This document shows positions 23,931 through 34,814 of a stretch of 64,000 nucleotides of DNA, piece by piece (the first letter of the stretch is position 1; each line of letters opens with the position of its first letter). The position numbers were made by a program, and so were the translations under genes. Source of the DNA: Oxytricha trifallax. Its lineage: Eukaryota > Ciliophora > Spirotrichea > Sporadotrichida > Oxytrichidae. The stretch lies in the NCBI GenBank assembly GCA_000711775.1, contig ARYC01000092.1, forward strand, positions 186,001 through 250,000, given 5' to 3'. Under the pieces are notes generated by a model, which was given only the letters and a program-made list of their open reading frames with translations, ran no database searches and was not told where the DNA came from.

Positions 23931-26900
23931 ATGAACAGTGAGAACTCTGAACGCAACGATACCTTGGATGACTATCAAATGGGTGTTCAAACTTAAACTT
24001 AAAATTATTACTCTCAAAAAGACCCCATGAAGCATCAGTCAGCATAAAATATATAGGGTGTAGAGAGAATTGCAGGCTCTTAGAATGACTATAATTTGAA
24101 TAACTTCGGAGTCAATAATATCAATAAGAATCAAACAAATGGGTCAAATTCTTGGTTTTTCAATATTCTGAGAGAAAAATTATTCATATTAATATCTCAT
24201 ATACCCCACCCGCCACTTTATTTTTTTTTTAAAATAGTCAAATTTTGTCCAAATGCAATAATAATAGCATGTAAGAAGAAGATTCAAAAGATGAAGACGA
24301 ACAGAACGACACCTCAAGTTATGCAGCAAATTAAACTTATAGTTCAAATAATTGTCTTGGAAACGATGCTAATATAGATTAGGAAAATTATTTGAATGCT
24401 CACTTAAATCGGTAATATTAAACTTAAAATGTCAATAGAAAATATCTACAAAGGCAAAATATATTTGAAAATCCAAAAGAGAAGCAAGCTAATCTTAAAT
24501 TAATAAGAATTGTAGTTTTTTGCGATTTATTTATAATAAATCTATTCTCTAGTTCTTTCGATGAGAGTGCTCCTCAGCTAGAATTGAAGCCCCAGAGGAA
24601 CTGCAAAAGTTCTACTAGAATGCTAAATAAAACTTAAATAAAGTAAGGTTACAATACTTAAACACCTGTCCCCCCTCTAATGCATAATGTGTCTACTGGG
24701 TCAGGAGTTTTGACGGCAGGATCTTTAAATCGTAGCCAAGGCGTGTTTAATAATTACATTAAGAACAAGCAAATGTAAAACTCTTACTAGTAAGCCATCC
24801 TTAACTAGCTGCAGAGAGCAAACACTCAGAATTCCTTTGATATGAAAAACTTTCAAGATCTTTCAAATAGGAGCATCACCTAGACACCAGGAAATATGAT
24901 GAGCAACTCTTTTGTAATTAATCAATACTTCGGCTAAACAATGAACACGTAATCTTCAAACAAGCCAATTACACCTCATAACATAAGCATGAGTGGATAA
25001 TCTCAGATGCAATAAATTATCATGTCCGCGGGCAGTCAAATGAATCCTAGAAATTCCTAAGTTAATAGCAACTCAACCATGGACCCTTATGCTTATTTGA
25101 GACAGAAGCAATAAAAATATAAATCTTGTAGAAGTAATTAGGCCAATAACGGTGTAAATGCACAAATATACAAGCAAAACACGCATATTATAGCTAATAG
25201 TGCCTATCTACTATAGTAGAAAAAGGGGAATCAAACTTAAAAAACTAATTTAATAAATAAAAGCAGATGCTCATCAAACGGCAGTGCTTTAGGAAATGCT
25301 TCTATGACTACGACAATTACTGGCATAAAAAGTTTAAGCGAAGTTAAAAATCAAAACCCCAAAACCCTTTCAGTAGTTTGATTGAGTTTTTGATTGATAA
25401 AAGTAGACTATTAGTGCATACTTTATTAGGGTTTTAATAGGGTTTATGTAGGGGTTTAATGTTTAAATGTTAGTAATTTAAGTGAGTATAACAAGCAGAG
25501 TTTTTTAAATATTTCACACAAACATAAGCTTAGTGTCATGTGGCAGTTCTCTGAATTTTATCTTTCTTAGTTGATGTTTGATTGTTTCTATTGTTTGTTA
25601 ATTCTCTTAGCTTGGCTTGATAATAGTTGAGTATGCAAGTTCTCTGAGACCTCCATTTATTTTATTTTTATCGAGATATTGTTTGATTCTCTGCTTAGAA
25701 TCTCTCTCACCCCTGCAGCTAAAGTAATCGTTTCTTGAGCATGTCGCTCTCTATTATTATTACTGCTAGAGCCCAGATATCCCATTAAGTGTCTCCATCT
25801 CTCCAATCTTCTCTCTCTGGGAAATATCCAGGAGTGCCGTATACATTTCCTTATGCAGAGGCTTGCACTCTTTGAGCTCTGTTGAAGTCAATAATAAAAA
25901 CTCTAAGAGGCTGAAAGTTTATCATGATGTTCTCTGGCTTTAAGTCTCTATGAACATAACCAAGCTTGTGAAGCTCTTCAATCCCCTCAACTATCTGCTA
26001 TACTATCTAGCCAATTTATCTCTGACATCTATTGTCAGATAAGAATTCTCTGTAAGTCATTTCAAGTAATGGAAGCCTGAAGGCTACATGATCTTTACCA
26101 AGTAAAATAGCATCAAGCTATATGATATGCCTGCACTCATTTAACTTTGCCTTTTAAAGAGCATAATACTCATTTGCAAATTCCATTTGGAACTTGTCAT
26201 CAGCAAGGAAGTAATTGAATGGATATATCTTGTAAGCATATTAGTCATCAGTAATGACTCTCTTCTCTATTTTATCTTCAAGAGTGAGGTAGCTTTCTAG
26301 GCAAGAATCTAAGTCAATAATTTTTAATATAGGGAATCTTCATTGCCTCTATTTTAACCATGATTTTATTGATCTCAGAGACTGGAAAGTTCTTGACTGC
26401 TTTCTTCATTTTAACTTACTTCTAGACTTCAACTCTAAGAGACTCCACTGAGTTTCTTGATCTTCTCTTTTAAAGGAATTTATTACCAGTAGCTTCATGA
26501 ATAAAGACAAAACTTTAATTGTGCTTTTTCTTTAAGTGCACTTTGAGATCTCTAGTATGAGAATATGGCTTCTCACAGAACTCACAGACATACTTCCCAT
26601 CTTTCTTTTAATGCTTGAGATATAACCTTGGCATATCGTTGTGTATATCTCTCAAGTGTCTTTTATAAGTCGACTTGTAAGGGAAAACTTTATTGCATTC
26701 TTTGCATTAATAGTCAACTTTAGCTGGAATTTATTAATGCTCTATGGCGGGTTGTTTAACCTCCTCCTCAATTTGCACAGCTTCTTTTATAAAATCTTGC
26801 TTAACTCATATTTAAATCTCAAAGCTAGACTGGTCAAAGTTGTCATAAGTAGGCTCCCACTTGATAAGATTTGTTACAATTTCCAGAAATAAATAAATAA

Positions 26901-29900
26901 TCTACAATTTATACACACTATTTTATTACTAATTTTATTTAAATATATTAAATGGCACGTATCTCGAAATCGATGAAATTTTGAGATACGTGCCAAATAA
27001 ATAGAATTAATTAATTAAGTTACTATTATCTGTTTTTAAATGAAATAATGTTTTCAATAATTTTAAGTTCATATAATAATTATTACTTACATAATAATTT
27101 AATTAAAAAATAATAAAGTTTAAACATAAAGATTTTAAAATAATCAACATTGTCTGTATTATAAAATATTTAAAAATGTATTTATATATTTAAAAATATG
27201 AACTTAAAATTATTAAAAACATAATTTCATTTAAAAACAGATAATAATAACTTAATTAATTAATTCGATTTATTTGGCACGTATCTCAAAATTTCATCGA
27301 TTTCGAGATATGCCATTTTAATATATTTAAATAAAATTACTAATAAAATAGTGTGTATAAATTGTAGATTATTTATTTATTCTGGAAATTGTAACAAATC
27401 TTATCAACTGAGTAAAAGCGTCTCTGGTCTCTCTTTTTTTGGCTGCTGCAATGATAAAATATATTGAATTGATCCAAGTAATGCCGCTCTTCTCAAAAAG
27501 TTAGCGCTCATTTTAGTTTTCTGATATATTCTATTATAATAATGATAAAATATACCAGATAAACTATAATAGTAGAGTATAAGACACTCTGGTAGATTGT
27601 CGGCTGAGAGGAAAGAAAATGAAACAACCATAAAAGACTGTAAGTTGACAGATTTAATGAGAAATTTAAACATTTTAGTAAATTAAAATACTCCTAATGA
27701 AGTTTTGTTTCTCTAGGAGGTCCTCCAAATCAAGTTTGAACTTAATTTGGAGGTAAAGTATTAAACATTTTTTAATTTAATATGCTCCTAATTAAGTTTT
27801 AACCTTAAAATTTAACTCCTAATAAAGTTTAAACTAATTTGGAGGACCTCCTAAAATAATTAAACATTATTAGGAGCAATTTAATGGAGATAGAATGATA
27901 AAAATGGAAATCAATCTGTGAAACTGGAGCAAGTTTTTCAATGCTTCTCCCCATATCTTTTCAAGGTTGACCTCCAGTAGGTCCTCCCTATTTAGTAGTA
28001 AGATTTTAATAACTTAGAATGGATATCCATAATTTAAAATTTCATTAGCATTTTAGAAAGAGGAAGCAAGATGGAGTCTATAAATGATGCAATGAAGAGA
28101 ATTTAATCTCAAGATTTAATAGGAAATTTCGAAGTAAAGAGGACCTCTATAGATATTTGGTATAGCAAGGTAAGTTCTTAAGTAAGATTAATAAATCCAT
28201 TATAGTTCGATTGTTCTTGCCGACTTAAAAGGGAACTAAAATCTCATTCTTAAAAGCCTTACTGAGTGAAGAGAAAAAAGCTTATAAGTCTAATGAAATT
28301 AGGATGATGAGATACCTAACTACCCTGAAATTTCAGTAACAAACCTCTATGATGATGCTATGAGTGATCCAGATGTTGCTCTCTACCTTCCATCAAAGTT
28401 GCAACTCTCTAATAAGTTGCCAGAGAGAAACTTCTTCTTTGGTGTCCTTGGAACTCTGAAACCTGAGTACTTAAATGAAGCAATTTAAGAAGCTCATAAG
28501 AAACGCTACAGCATCTCTCCTGAAGAAAAAGAGAAGCAAGGTATTAAAATCAGCGAGACCTGGCTCTAGGAACTTCAAAAGCATCCTTTCATCTCAAGTA
28601 AGCTTAGCCTTCTAACTTTATAGAAAAACCTGGTACTGCTATATACTTGATGAAAGAGCGCAGCAAATTAAACAGAAAGAGAAAGTCTCATGTAAAACAT
28701 GAATTGAGTAAGAGACTCTTCAAAGTTTTCTAAAAGCCAGAAGAGATGAACAAAGATGCGGGAGCTGGCACTAAGAGAAGAAACATAGGCCCAAGCAAGC
28801 CTTAAGAGGAAGAAAAGAAAGAGAAGCCAAATCCTTTTACAGGCAAATTTAATATGTGAACTTATGCATTCGTTTAAATCTAAAACTTATTTATATACAC
28901 AAAATCTCCCATCTTTTGCGCATACTTTAGCTTTCTCATCGCTGAGTCTCTTAGCAGCACTCTTAATAAAATCGACTGTATCTATCTTCAAGTCATGCAT
29001 CAAGTGATAGAGTAGGAGTTTCTTGTAGTGGACTTTCAATAACCCCCAATATAATTCAATTCCATTGAACTGAGGACTGTAGGGAACATTAAATAAAGGT
29101 GTTATATTTAGGCGTTCATATTCCTTCCTTGTGTCTTTAGTTTTATGGACAGATAAGTTATCTACAAACAGAATAATCTCTTAGTCGGCGTACTTATCTC
29201 TGAGTTATTGCAAAAATTTAATATATTATTCAGTCTTTATTGAGCAAGGTGGATAACATAAGTCTCGAGGCCACTATCTTCACTTATTCCACCGAGAATA
29301 GCATGAGTTTACACCTTGACCTTTTAGTAATATACTTCAATATTGCTATATCTTTTATACCAAGACCTTGATATGAAGGTATTAAACGTGAATACTGCCT
29401 CATCAGCGTGTATGAACTTAATGTTATTAGTAATAGCCCTCTGCATTTAATCGAATATATATTTTAAATTATCCTTATAAAATGGAACATTAAAATCAAT
29501 CACTCTCTTAATGCGATTGACTGTCTTGTAAGATATTCCGTTCTTTTTATATATGTTAGCTATCGATTAAGCAGAGATATGAAGCTCAGGAAATTGGCGA
29601 TGAAACATCACAGCTCTCTAGGCCAGAGAGAAGTGAGCCCAGTATTAAAGAGTCTTATCATTAATAAGATAATCGATATGATGCTGCTAAAATTTAAGAG
29701 GTCTTTTAGGCTTAGAATTAAGTTGCTATTTCTTTAAATTCAATGCTAATAGACAGTGAGACCTCACAGTTGCAGGAGATTTATGGAGCAGTCTTGCTAT
29801 AGATGTGTAATTAAGGATAGGTTTGAGTTGACCACTATAATCATCGCATCCATAACGCAACTTAAACAATAAATCTATATACTCAATGTCATAAACTGAC

Positions 29901-30697
29901 CCCAAACTTCGCATATACTCACTTAAATTACTAACATTTAAACATTAAACCCCTACATAAACCCTATTAAAACCCTAATAAAGTATGCACTAATAGTCTA
30001 CTTTTATCAATCAAAAACTCAATCAAACTACTGAAAGGGTTTTGGGGTTTTGAATCCCTCAATGTTTATATCATGGAGATTCTGTGATAAAAAACTTACT
30101 GATCTGAAGGACATTGGCTAGTTTAAAAATTTAACAGACTTGGATATTAGTGGAAATCTATTGTAAACTGAGGTAGTTGAATTGAAGTAACTTCAATTCC
30201 TTAAGAAACTTAACCTCTCTAACAATCAAATCTCAGAGATTTATCCTCTTCCGCACAACTTGGAGTACTTAAATCTATCCTCTAATTAAATTAAATGCGT
30301 AAACAGTGAGGTTTCCATTCACTTGAAAAATCTTACCACACTTGACATTACAAATAATTAAGTGGATAATATCGAAGGTATCCAGCATATGAAAAGGCTT
30401 AAGAGATTGATTGCTAAAAACAACTAAATTCAGTCTTTAGATTTATTGAAAGATATCACCACAATTATTGAAATAGACTTGGAAAATAATCCCATCGAAG
30501 ATATTAAAGAGTTGTTTAGTGGGATTGCATTCAAGAAAGATATTCTTGTTCTTAATCTCAAAATGACGCCATTATTCTTAATGATTTAAAATTATGAGTA
30601 GATAATCAATGAATTGAGCGATAAGATAGAACAATCTTAAATTGATTGGTTTAAATTAAAGTTAAGATTCTTTAACAATTACAAACTAAAAATATGA
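23931..30697 (+). CDS. Leucine-rich-repeat protein interrupted by a TBE
   Basis: The start at 23931 gives MNSENSERNDTLDDYQMG. Roughly 430 residues of N/Q/S-rich, disordered sequence follow, with IES-like breaks near 24150-24270 and 24500-24580. The TBE inserts after ...GIKSLSEVKN (25351). Resuming at 30053, with a single AAT, gives PSMFISWRFCDKKLTDL in frame. The rest is at least six SDS22-type leucine-rich repeats (LKDIGQFKNLTDLDISGN, LQFLKKLNLSNNQISEI, LEYLNLSSNQIKCVN, LTTLDITNNQVDNIEGI, then LIAKNNQIQSL and IEIDLENNPIEDI). It ends WFKLKLRFFNNYKLKI at TGA 30695-30697. LRRs of this kind usually mediate protein binding, for example in axonemal or phosphatase regulators. The specific role is unknown. 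Confidence 0.8.
25349..25351. other. TBE target-site duplication, left copy (AAT)
   Basis: AAT immediately before the terminal CAAAACCCC. The same AAT follows the right end at 30053-30055. This fits the ANT-type 3-bp duplication known for telomere-bearing elements. It is also codon Asn of the LRR gene. Confidence 0.85.
25352..25490 (+). repeat. TBE left inverted terminal repeat (139 bp)
   Basis: Begins with 16 bases of C4A4 repeat. I compared it base by base with the reverse complement of 29914-30052 and found no mismatch. Confidence 0.95.
25514..27673 (-). pseudogene. TBE zinc-finger/protein-kinase gene (57K type), disrupted
   Basis: Two C2H2 fingers (CKECNKVFPYKSTYKRH...H at about 26620-26690 and CEFCEKPYSHTRDLKVHLKKKH at about 26530-26590) are followed by a protein-kinase domain. 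That domain has YAYKIYPF (possible ATP-binding Lys), YVHRDLKPENIMINF (about 25930), IIDFNRAQ where DFG is usual, and NVYGTPGYFPEREDW with DIWALAVIIIESDM. The C-terminal tail ends at TGA 25514-25516. The frame is broken by an apparent +1 A near 26335 (between EAMK and PILKIIDLDS) and a +1 A in the T run at 25731-25733 (AAA on the coding strand). A palindromic insertion at 26867-27403 interrupts it, and there may be another slip in the A7 tract at 27434-27440. The upstream segment to 27673 (MFKFLIKSVNLQ) is a tentative N-terminus. Small indels could also be assembly errors. Confidence 0.8.
26867..27403. mobile_element. Nested palindromic (foldback/MITE-like) insertion, TA duplication
   Basis: Inverted arms of about 220 bp, beginning AGATTTGTTACAATTTCC, run inward from 26867 and, as reverse complement, from 27401. 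They differ at a scattering of positions and flank a roughly 100-bp unmatched centre. TA stands at both edges (26865-26866 and 27402-27403). Removing the element and one TA restores coding sequence RRFYSVDIKWEPTYDNF in the TBE zinc-finger/kinase gene. Each arm carries a second hairpin (GGCACGTATCTC...GAGATACGTGCC, imperfect in the right arm). No open frame is visible. TA duplication and long inverted arms suggest a non-autonomous Tc1/mariner-type or foldback element. Confidence 0.85.
27680..28018. other. TBE central non-coding region with inverted repeats
   Basis: Lies between the divergent TBE genes. AGGAGGTCCTCCAAAT (about 27715-27731) is inverted as ATTTGGAGGACCTCCT at about 27837-27853. 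The short unit TCCTAATNAAGTTT recurs at least three times (near 27691, 27783 and 27816), with an inverted TTAGGAG at about 27868. It may be a shared bidirectional promoter or the trace of another small element. Confidence 0.65.
28019..28859 (+). pseudogene. TBE plus-strand gene (22K type), disrupted
   Basis: The candidate start at 28019 gives MDIHNLKFHQHFRKRKQDG. A TGA interrupts near 28083, followed by NEENLISRFNRKFRSKEDLY. A probable 1-base loss near 28300 separates KKAYKSNE from DDEIPNYPEISVTNLYDD. The conserved-looking block LPERNFFFGVLGTLKPEYLN follows. An in-frame 26-base intron-like gap at 28598-28623 leads to KKPGTAIYLMKERSKLN. The tail is basic and then Glu/Lys rich, ending FTGKFNM at TGA 28857-28859. 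Function of this TBE protein is unknown. It converges on the transposase. Confidence 0.65.
28598..28623 (+). other. Candidate 26-nt intron in the TBE plus-strand gene
   Basis: Starts GTAAGC and ends TTATAG. Removal joins PFIS to KKPGTAIYLMKERSK in frame, whereas the unspliced reading soon meets TGA. The size equals that of the intron at 50555-50580 in the dynein gene. Confidence 0.6.
28868..29914 (-). pseudogene. TBE transposase (42K type, DD34E), one frameshift
   Basis: The start ATG at 29912-29914 straddles the inner edge of the right ITR and gives MRSLGSVYDIEYIDLLFKLR. A helix-turn-helix-like region (IARLLHKSPATVRSHCLL) is followed by the catalytic core: FIHADEAVF (first Asp), ILFVDNLSVHKTKD (second Asp) and VPYSPQFNGIELYWG (Glu). 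There are 34 residues between the second Asp and the Glu, the DD34E spacing of the Tc1/mariner superfamily. A frame change between ETYVIHLA and SIKTEQYIKFLQQL near 29243 breaks the frame. All three acidic residues are present. The C-terminus (near DLNEC) has no clear TGA, and the 3' end was set by loss of similarity to coding sequence. Confidence 0.85.
29914..30052 (-). repeat. TBE right inverted terminal repeat (139 bp)
   Basis: Exact reverse complement of 25352-25490; ends GGGTTTTGGGGTTTTG next to AAT (30053-30055). Confidence 0.95.
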
Positions 30698-31025
30698 GTT
30701 GTGGAAATTTAATTTAAAAATTACCGCATAAAACTATATTCAAATAATTAAATGAAGATTTTCTTAGATTAATAATTATTTTAAAAGGAAAAATTAATGA
30801 TAAAAGTTTTTATAATAGTTTAATAAGAACTCATAAAACTAAGCGACATAGAAAAATTCTATAGAGATATAAAATTCATATAACTATCCTTTGAGCACTT
30901 TGTTTATGAGATCCCGATCTAAATAGTTTAAATAGATAAAAAAATATATATAAAACCATAATGATTTTTAAAATTTTAATTAAAGTATTTAGACACTAGA
31001 ATAATTTATTTTGAAGTGTTTTTTA
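30698..31025. other. Intergenic region, AT-rich
   Basis: Between two plus-strand genes. No motif or coding character seen. Confidence 0.5.
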
Positions 31026-34000
31026 ATGAATGGTTCACTATACAGAACAAAGAGAGTCTTTATTAAAATAAAATCTTAGCTCTAACACTCAAAAAGGAGC
31101 TCCTCTAATTTCAGTAATGGCAGCTCATCCTGTGGCAGATAAGGTACAAACACAGGTGGGAGGGGAGGGAATACTTCAGGCTCAAACAAGATCAACACCT
31201 CAGCCATTCATGCATTCAGTCCTCTCCTAAACAATACAGTGACAACCCCAAACTACCAATTTGCCACTCAGAGACAGGAGGACTTTGAATAGCTTTACGA
31301 TGAAATTTTAGATGAAGAGGAGGATCACGAAAGAAAGCAAAGCAAGTTGCAAAAGAGAAAATTAAAGAAAGAAGGACACTTAGTATAGGACGACAGTCAA
31401 GATGAGGATGAAGACGAATCATTCTATGAGGATGAGGAATATAACAATCCTTCAATGAGCTGCGATGAAGACTTGGACGAGTTGCAATCTTACAGAAACC
31501 AAGCTGCTCTGCACTAGCATCACGATATCTTGAATGAAAGTACAGCTGATTTCAACAAGGAGATCAAGCAAATCAATCAGGAACTGAGGGAATAGCTCGG
31601 AGCAGAGTTCTTAAATGATTGCTCAATGGGCGGCAATCCTGATCATGCTAGAAGCTTACACTCTACCTAGTCAGTGAGCACTAATAAAAAGAACCCAATT
31701 AGTTTCAAACTGGATTTAAGTAAGTGCACTCAACAGCAGTCTGAAGAAGAGGACTATGACAATAAGGGGTCGAATGATCAAGAGAACGATGATTAGTTTG
31801 ATATTCCAGGTCTCAACTTTGTTAAAGTCACTGATGATAGCTTCAGATAACTTTAGAAACAACAGTCATAATAGTAAAATTATAGGAAAGGTATTTCGTT
31901 GATGGAATAAGTATAAAATTTTTTAAATTAATTGATTGACAATTATTTTGATATATTTTAAGAACTTATTGCAAAAAGAGTTTTTTATTTTAAAAGCTCA
32001 TAATTTCTTACAAAATAAATTTGATTTTCAGATTAGGAATTAAATTACATTTAAATATTTTTATATTTCCAATTTATCTCAAGTTCAATTGACTAATTAG
32101 GCAAGATTTTGATTGATTATAAAAATTCTTTAATCCACTTATCATATAAAGCATATTATACTCCCTCTAAAGTTTAAGATAAAAACTTGAAAAGATTCCG
32201 AGTGAGTAAATCTAAAACGAAACCTAAAAGAACACTTTAAGGGACTACAACCCTAAACCTTAATAGACTAAGCAAATGATAGTAATACCTAAGCTTCCGC
32301 TTGGTTAACTGCAGTCTATGTCCACACTTCACCAAATTCCCATTAAAGAGAGCATTAACCAGTCACTTAACCTTAATAATTCTAAGAAATCACTATGCAG
32401 CATTAAAACATTCAAGAATGAGGAGGATGAGCAATCGAATAGAGTCGTAAAAGTGCAGAAAAATATACATTCAGAGTGCAAAAACTCGGTGTGTCTCAAG
32501 CTCAAAGAGGAAAAATATATTATATATTATGTTTAAGGAATTGAAAGCATTGAAATAAGAGCATGAATCAAATTACACTTTAATATTTTGAATGTATTAT
32601 TCAATCGAAAGTATAAATATTGATAATTTACAAAATAAAAGGAGGTAAAATTGGCTTAAAATATTAATGTTACAAAATTTATCATTATTAAGGTTTTAAT
32701 ATATTTTTGCTATAACATTACTCAAAAACTATTGATAAGAGCAAGAATTCTAAAAATAAAGTTTTAATTGTCTTTGGAAATTTAAATGAAATGCTCCTTT
32801 AATTTTAATTTATTTTCGAGCAATTTAATTCTACTTTAACGGTATCAGGCATTAATTAAAAATAGGTGTATGATGCTTCATTTTATTTTATATAATAAAT
32901 GTGAATCAAACTTAGGTTCATTAAAATCTGAAAACATAGAACTGAAATAAGTAATCGAAAATATTAAAACTTAAATATCCTGCCAATAAAATGATATCAA
33001 ACAATTGCCTAACAACCTAAAAACTTTCATTTCAACCATGAAGCAAGAAAATACCAAAGTACAAATTTCAATGAATATGCTTTAGATTAAATTGGATAAT
33101 CTTAAATCTTATGTCTCCACTCAAAATCCAGGTGAAAAAGAAGCCCTTGAACTAAAATATTAATAAAGCTTAAAAACTATAGAAGACCTCTAAGAGTAAT
33201 TAAAAGCGAAAGATAAAGAGTAATCAAGTAGATAATTAAGTCAAGAATTCAGTTTGAATTTGAAGTAACTAAATTTAAATGCTGATTTCAAGAGAACTTA
33301 AAGTACCAATTATGACAACATTAATCTCAATTTGATATAGAGTGCTTAAAATTTCTACCAGACTGATAAATCAAACTCAAAAGTTATCTCGGCAAGGAGA
33401 GACTCTTAGAATGATGTGAGCGCTGCAATTATTGAAAATTTGAATAATTATTCAAGGAAGAAGTTTACATGTGATATTAAAAAAGTAAAAAGACCGTAAT
33501 CTGTAGTTGGACATCGAAAGTCATCTTATTGCATCAAGATTAATAGCTTTTTAAACATATGTAATTTATCTAAATTAGGGAAGTATGATATTTCTGATAA
33601 TAAAAAGCTTACTAAGAATTGAAAATCCAAATTTAAATGCTAGTAACATCGACGAAAGCTAATATACAAACGAATATGGCTCAACTACTCAAGACTATTT
33701 AAAGAACTAAGATCAAGTCTAACCAGGGCAAACCATAAATAAAAGAGTTGGGCATTACATTGAGAGATTGAAGGAACGTAACTCAAGTTTACAAGAAAGA
33801 TTAAATGGTTCCTTTGGTAGCTCTACTTAAAATCCAAAAAGTGGTGTGTCTCCTCTGAACATTCAAAAATTGAACTTAAACTTAACAAATTAACAGGACT
33901 TGTAATTCAGTAATCCCTACATCATTAGTCCAGCTAATGAAGATAGTTCTTTGCCTAATTTGACTGCTTAAAGCAGTAGTAATATGGGAAGTAACAATTA

Positions 34001-34787
34001 AAGAGTTTCTGTATTCACTCTTCATGCGTAAAATTAGAGATAAACATCTTCGAAGGAAAATACTGTTATCAGGAAAATCTCAAATATTGACTCAAGTTCA
34101 AGTATAAATGATCTCTCAGGTAGAGAGTATCAAATCTCTTCAAATTAGCTTCCTTCATAAAACTACAGTAATCACTCTAAAACTCAGAGACTCAATGTTA
34201 AGAAGATTTAATACAACCAATTTTTCATTAACAACGTAAATCAAGTAACTCAGTAGAACCGATAAGAGGCAAACTTAAGCTCTTAGAACATTCAAAGTCA
34301 ATAAATACCACTAAAAGAACCCAATGTTTATCCCAGTGCTGAATATTAACTTTCCAGCTATAATACTTCAAGCAACAATTTAACTTAAAAAGCCAACATG
34401 GTAAGCGGTGGTAGCTCTACATCTGTGAATCAGTAACAAACATCTAAGCCAAACTTCGGGCAACTTAAAATTCAAAATGTGAATTAAACTTTCGATGGGA
34501 GTTTGAACTTCTACCCTCCCAAAAAATCTGAAAGAGCTATAATATCAAGCAAGACTTACTTGACTAATTAGAGCTTCAGAGAATCGTAGATCTAGTAACA
34601 ATAAAATAGTAATGCGAATTAAACGTCCAGTTATTCATCCTCAAACACTTCTTAACAACTATAATATTATAGACTCTATAAAGACTATTTTTCATTTTTT
34701 TATTTTATACCATAGTCGAGCAACAATTTGTTAAACTTGAAGTTAAGTAGCAATTCTATTGATTAAAGATCCGCAAGAAAAAATTGA
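31026..34787 (+). CDS. Q/N/S-rich protein with acidic and coiled-coil regions, unknown function
   Basis: From ATG 31026 the product starts MNGSLYRTKRVFIKIKSQ and has a very acidic region (DDSQDEDEDESFYEDEEY, about 31390-31450). Five MDSs can be chained by pointers with the frame checked at each step (IESs at 31932, 32222, 32508 and 32564). The join around 32508-32910 gives LKLKEELKALKQEHESNLG and then LKSENIELKQVIENIKTQ, a clear coiled coil. The remainder is Ser/Asn/Gln rich, with RVGHYIERLKERNSSLQERL near 33740-33810, and ends IDQRSARKN at TGA 34785-34787. A further IES is likely around 33560-33625, where the frame changes before NPNLNASNIDESQ. I do not recognise the family. Low-complexity coiled-coil proteins of this type are common in ciliates. 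Confidence 0.65.
31932..32108 (+). other. IES, 177 bp, pointer TTGATTGA
   Basis: The 8-bp repeat lies at 31932-31939 and 32109-32116. Joining gives ...QNFLNQLIDYKNSLIHLSYK in frame. Confidence 0.75.
32222..32286 (+). other. Candidate IES, 65 bp, pointer ACCTAA
   Basis: ACCTAA occurs at 32222-32227 and 32287-32292. A 65-bp removal gives the frame needed downstream and reads VSKSKTKPKLPLGQLQSM. The insert also translates plausibly before its TGA, so it is less certain than its neighbours. Confidence 0.55.
32508..32535 (+). other. Very small IES, 28 bp, pointer AGGAA
   Basis: AGGAA occurs at 32508-32512 and 32536-32540. Removing 28 bp joins LKLKEE to LKALKQEHES and gives continuous heptads. 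The frame arithmetic agrees with the IESs on either side. Confidence 0.75.
32564..32901 (+). other. IES, 338 bp, pointer TGAATCAAA
   Basis: A 9-bp perfect repeat lies at 32564-32572 and 32902-32910. Removal joins ALKQEHE to SNLGSLKSENIELKQ in frame. The insert is AT-rich with no coding character. Confidence 0.85.
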
Positions 34788-34814
34788 AATAAATATTATT
34801 ATTATTATTTAAAG

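Larger units (their letters stand above)
25352..30052. mobile_element. Telomere-bearing element (TBE) transposon, 4701 bp
   Basis: Both ends start CAAAACCCCAAAACCC, the ciliate C4A4 telomere repeat. Perfect 139-bp inverted repeats lie at 25352-25490 and 29914-30052. Inside are the three gene types known for TBEs: a zinc-finger/kinase protein (minus strand), a smaller plus-strand protein and a DDE transposase (minus strand). The gene order matches the published TBE arrangement as I recall it. Without the nested 537-bp insertion at 26867-27403 the element would be 4164 bp, close to the roughly 4.1 kb usual for TBE1. It occupies the position of an IES, with AAT as pointer. Its genes carry several apparent frameshifts, so this copy looks non-autonomous although its ends are intact. 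Confidence 0.95.
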
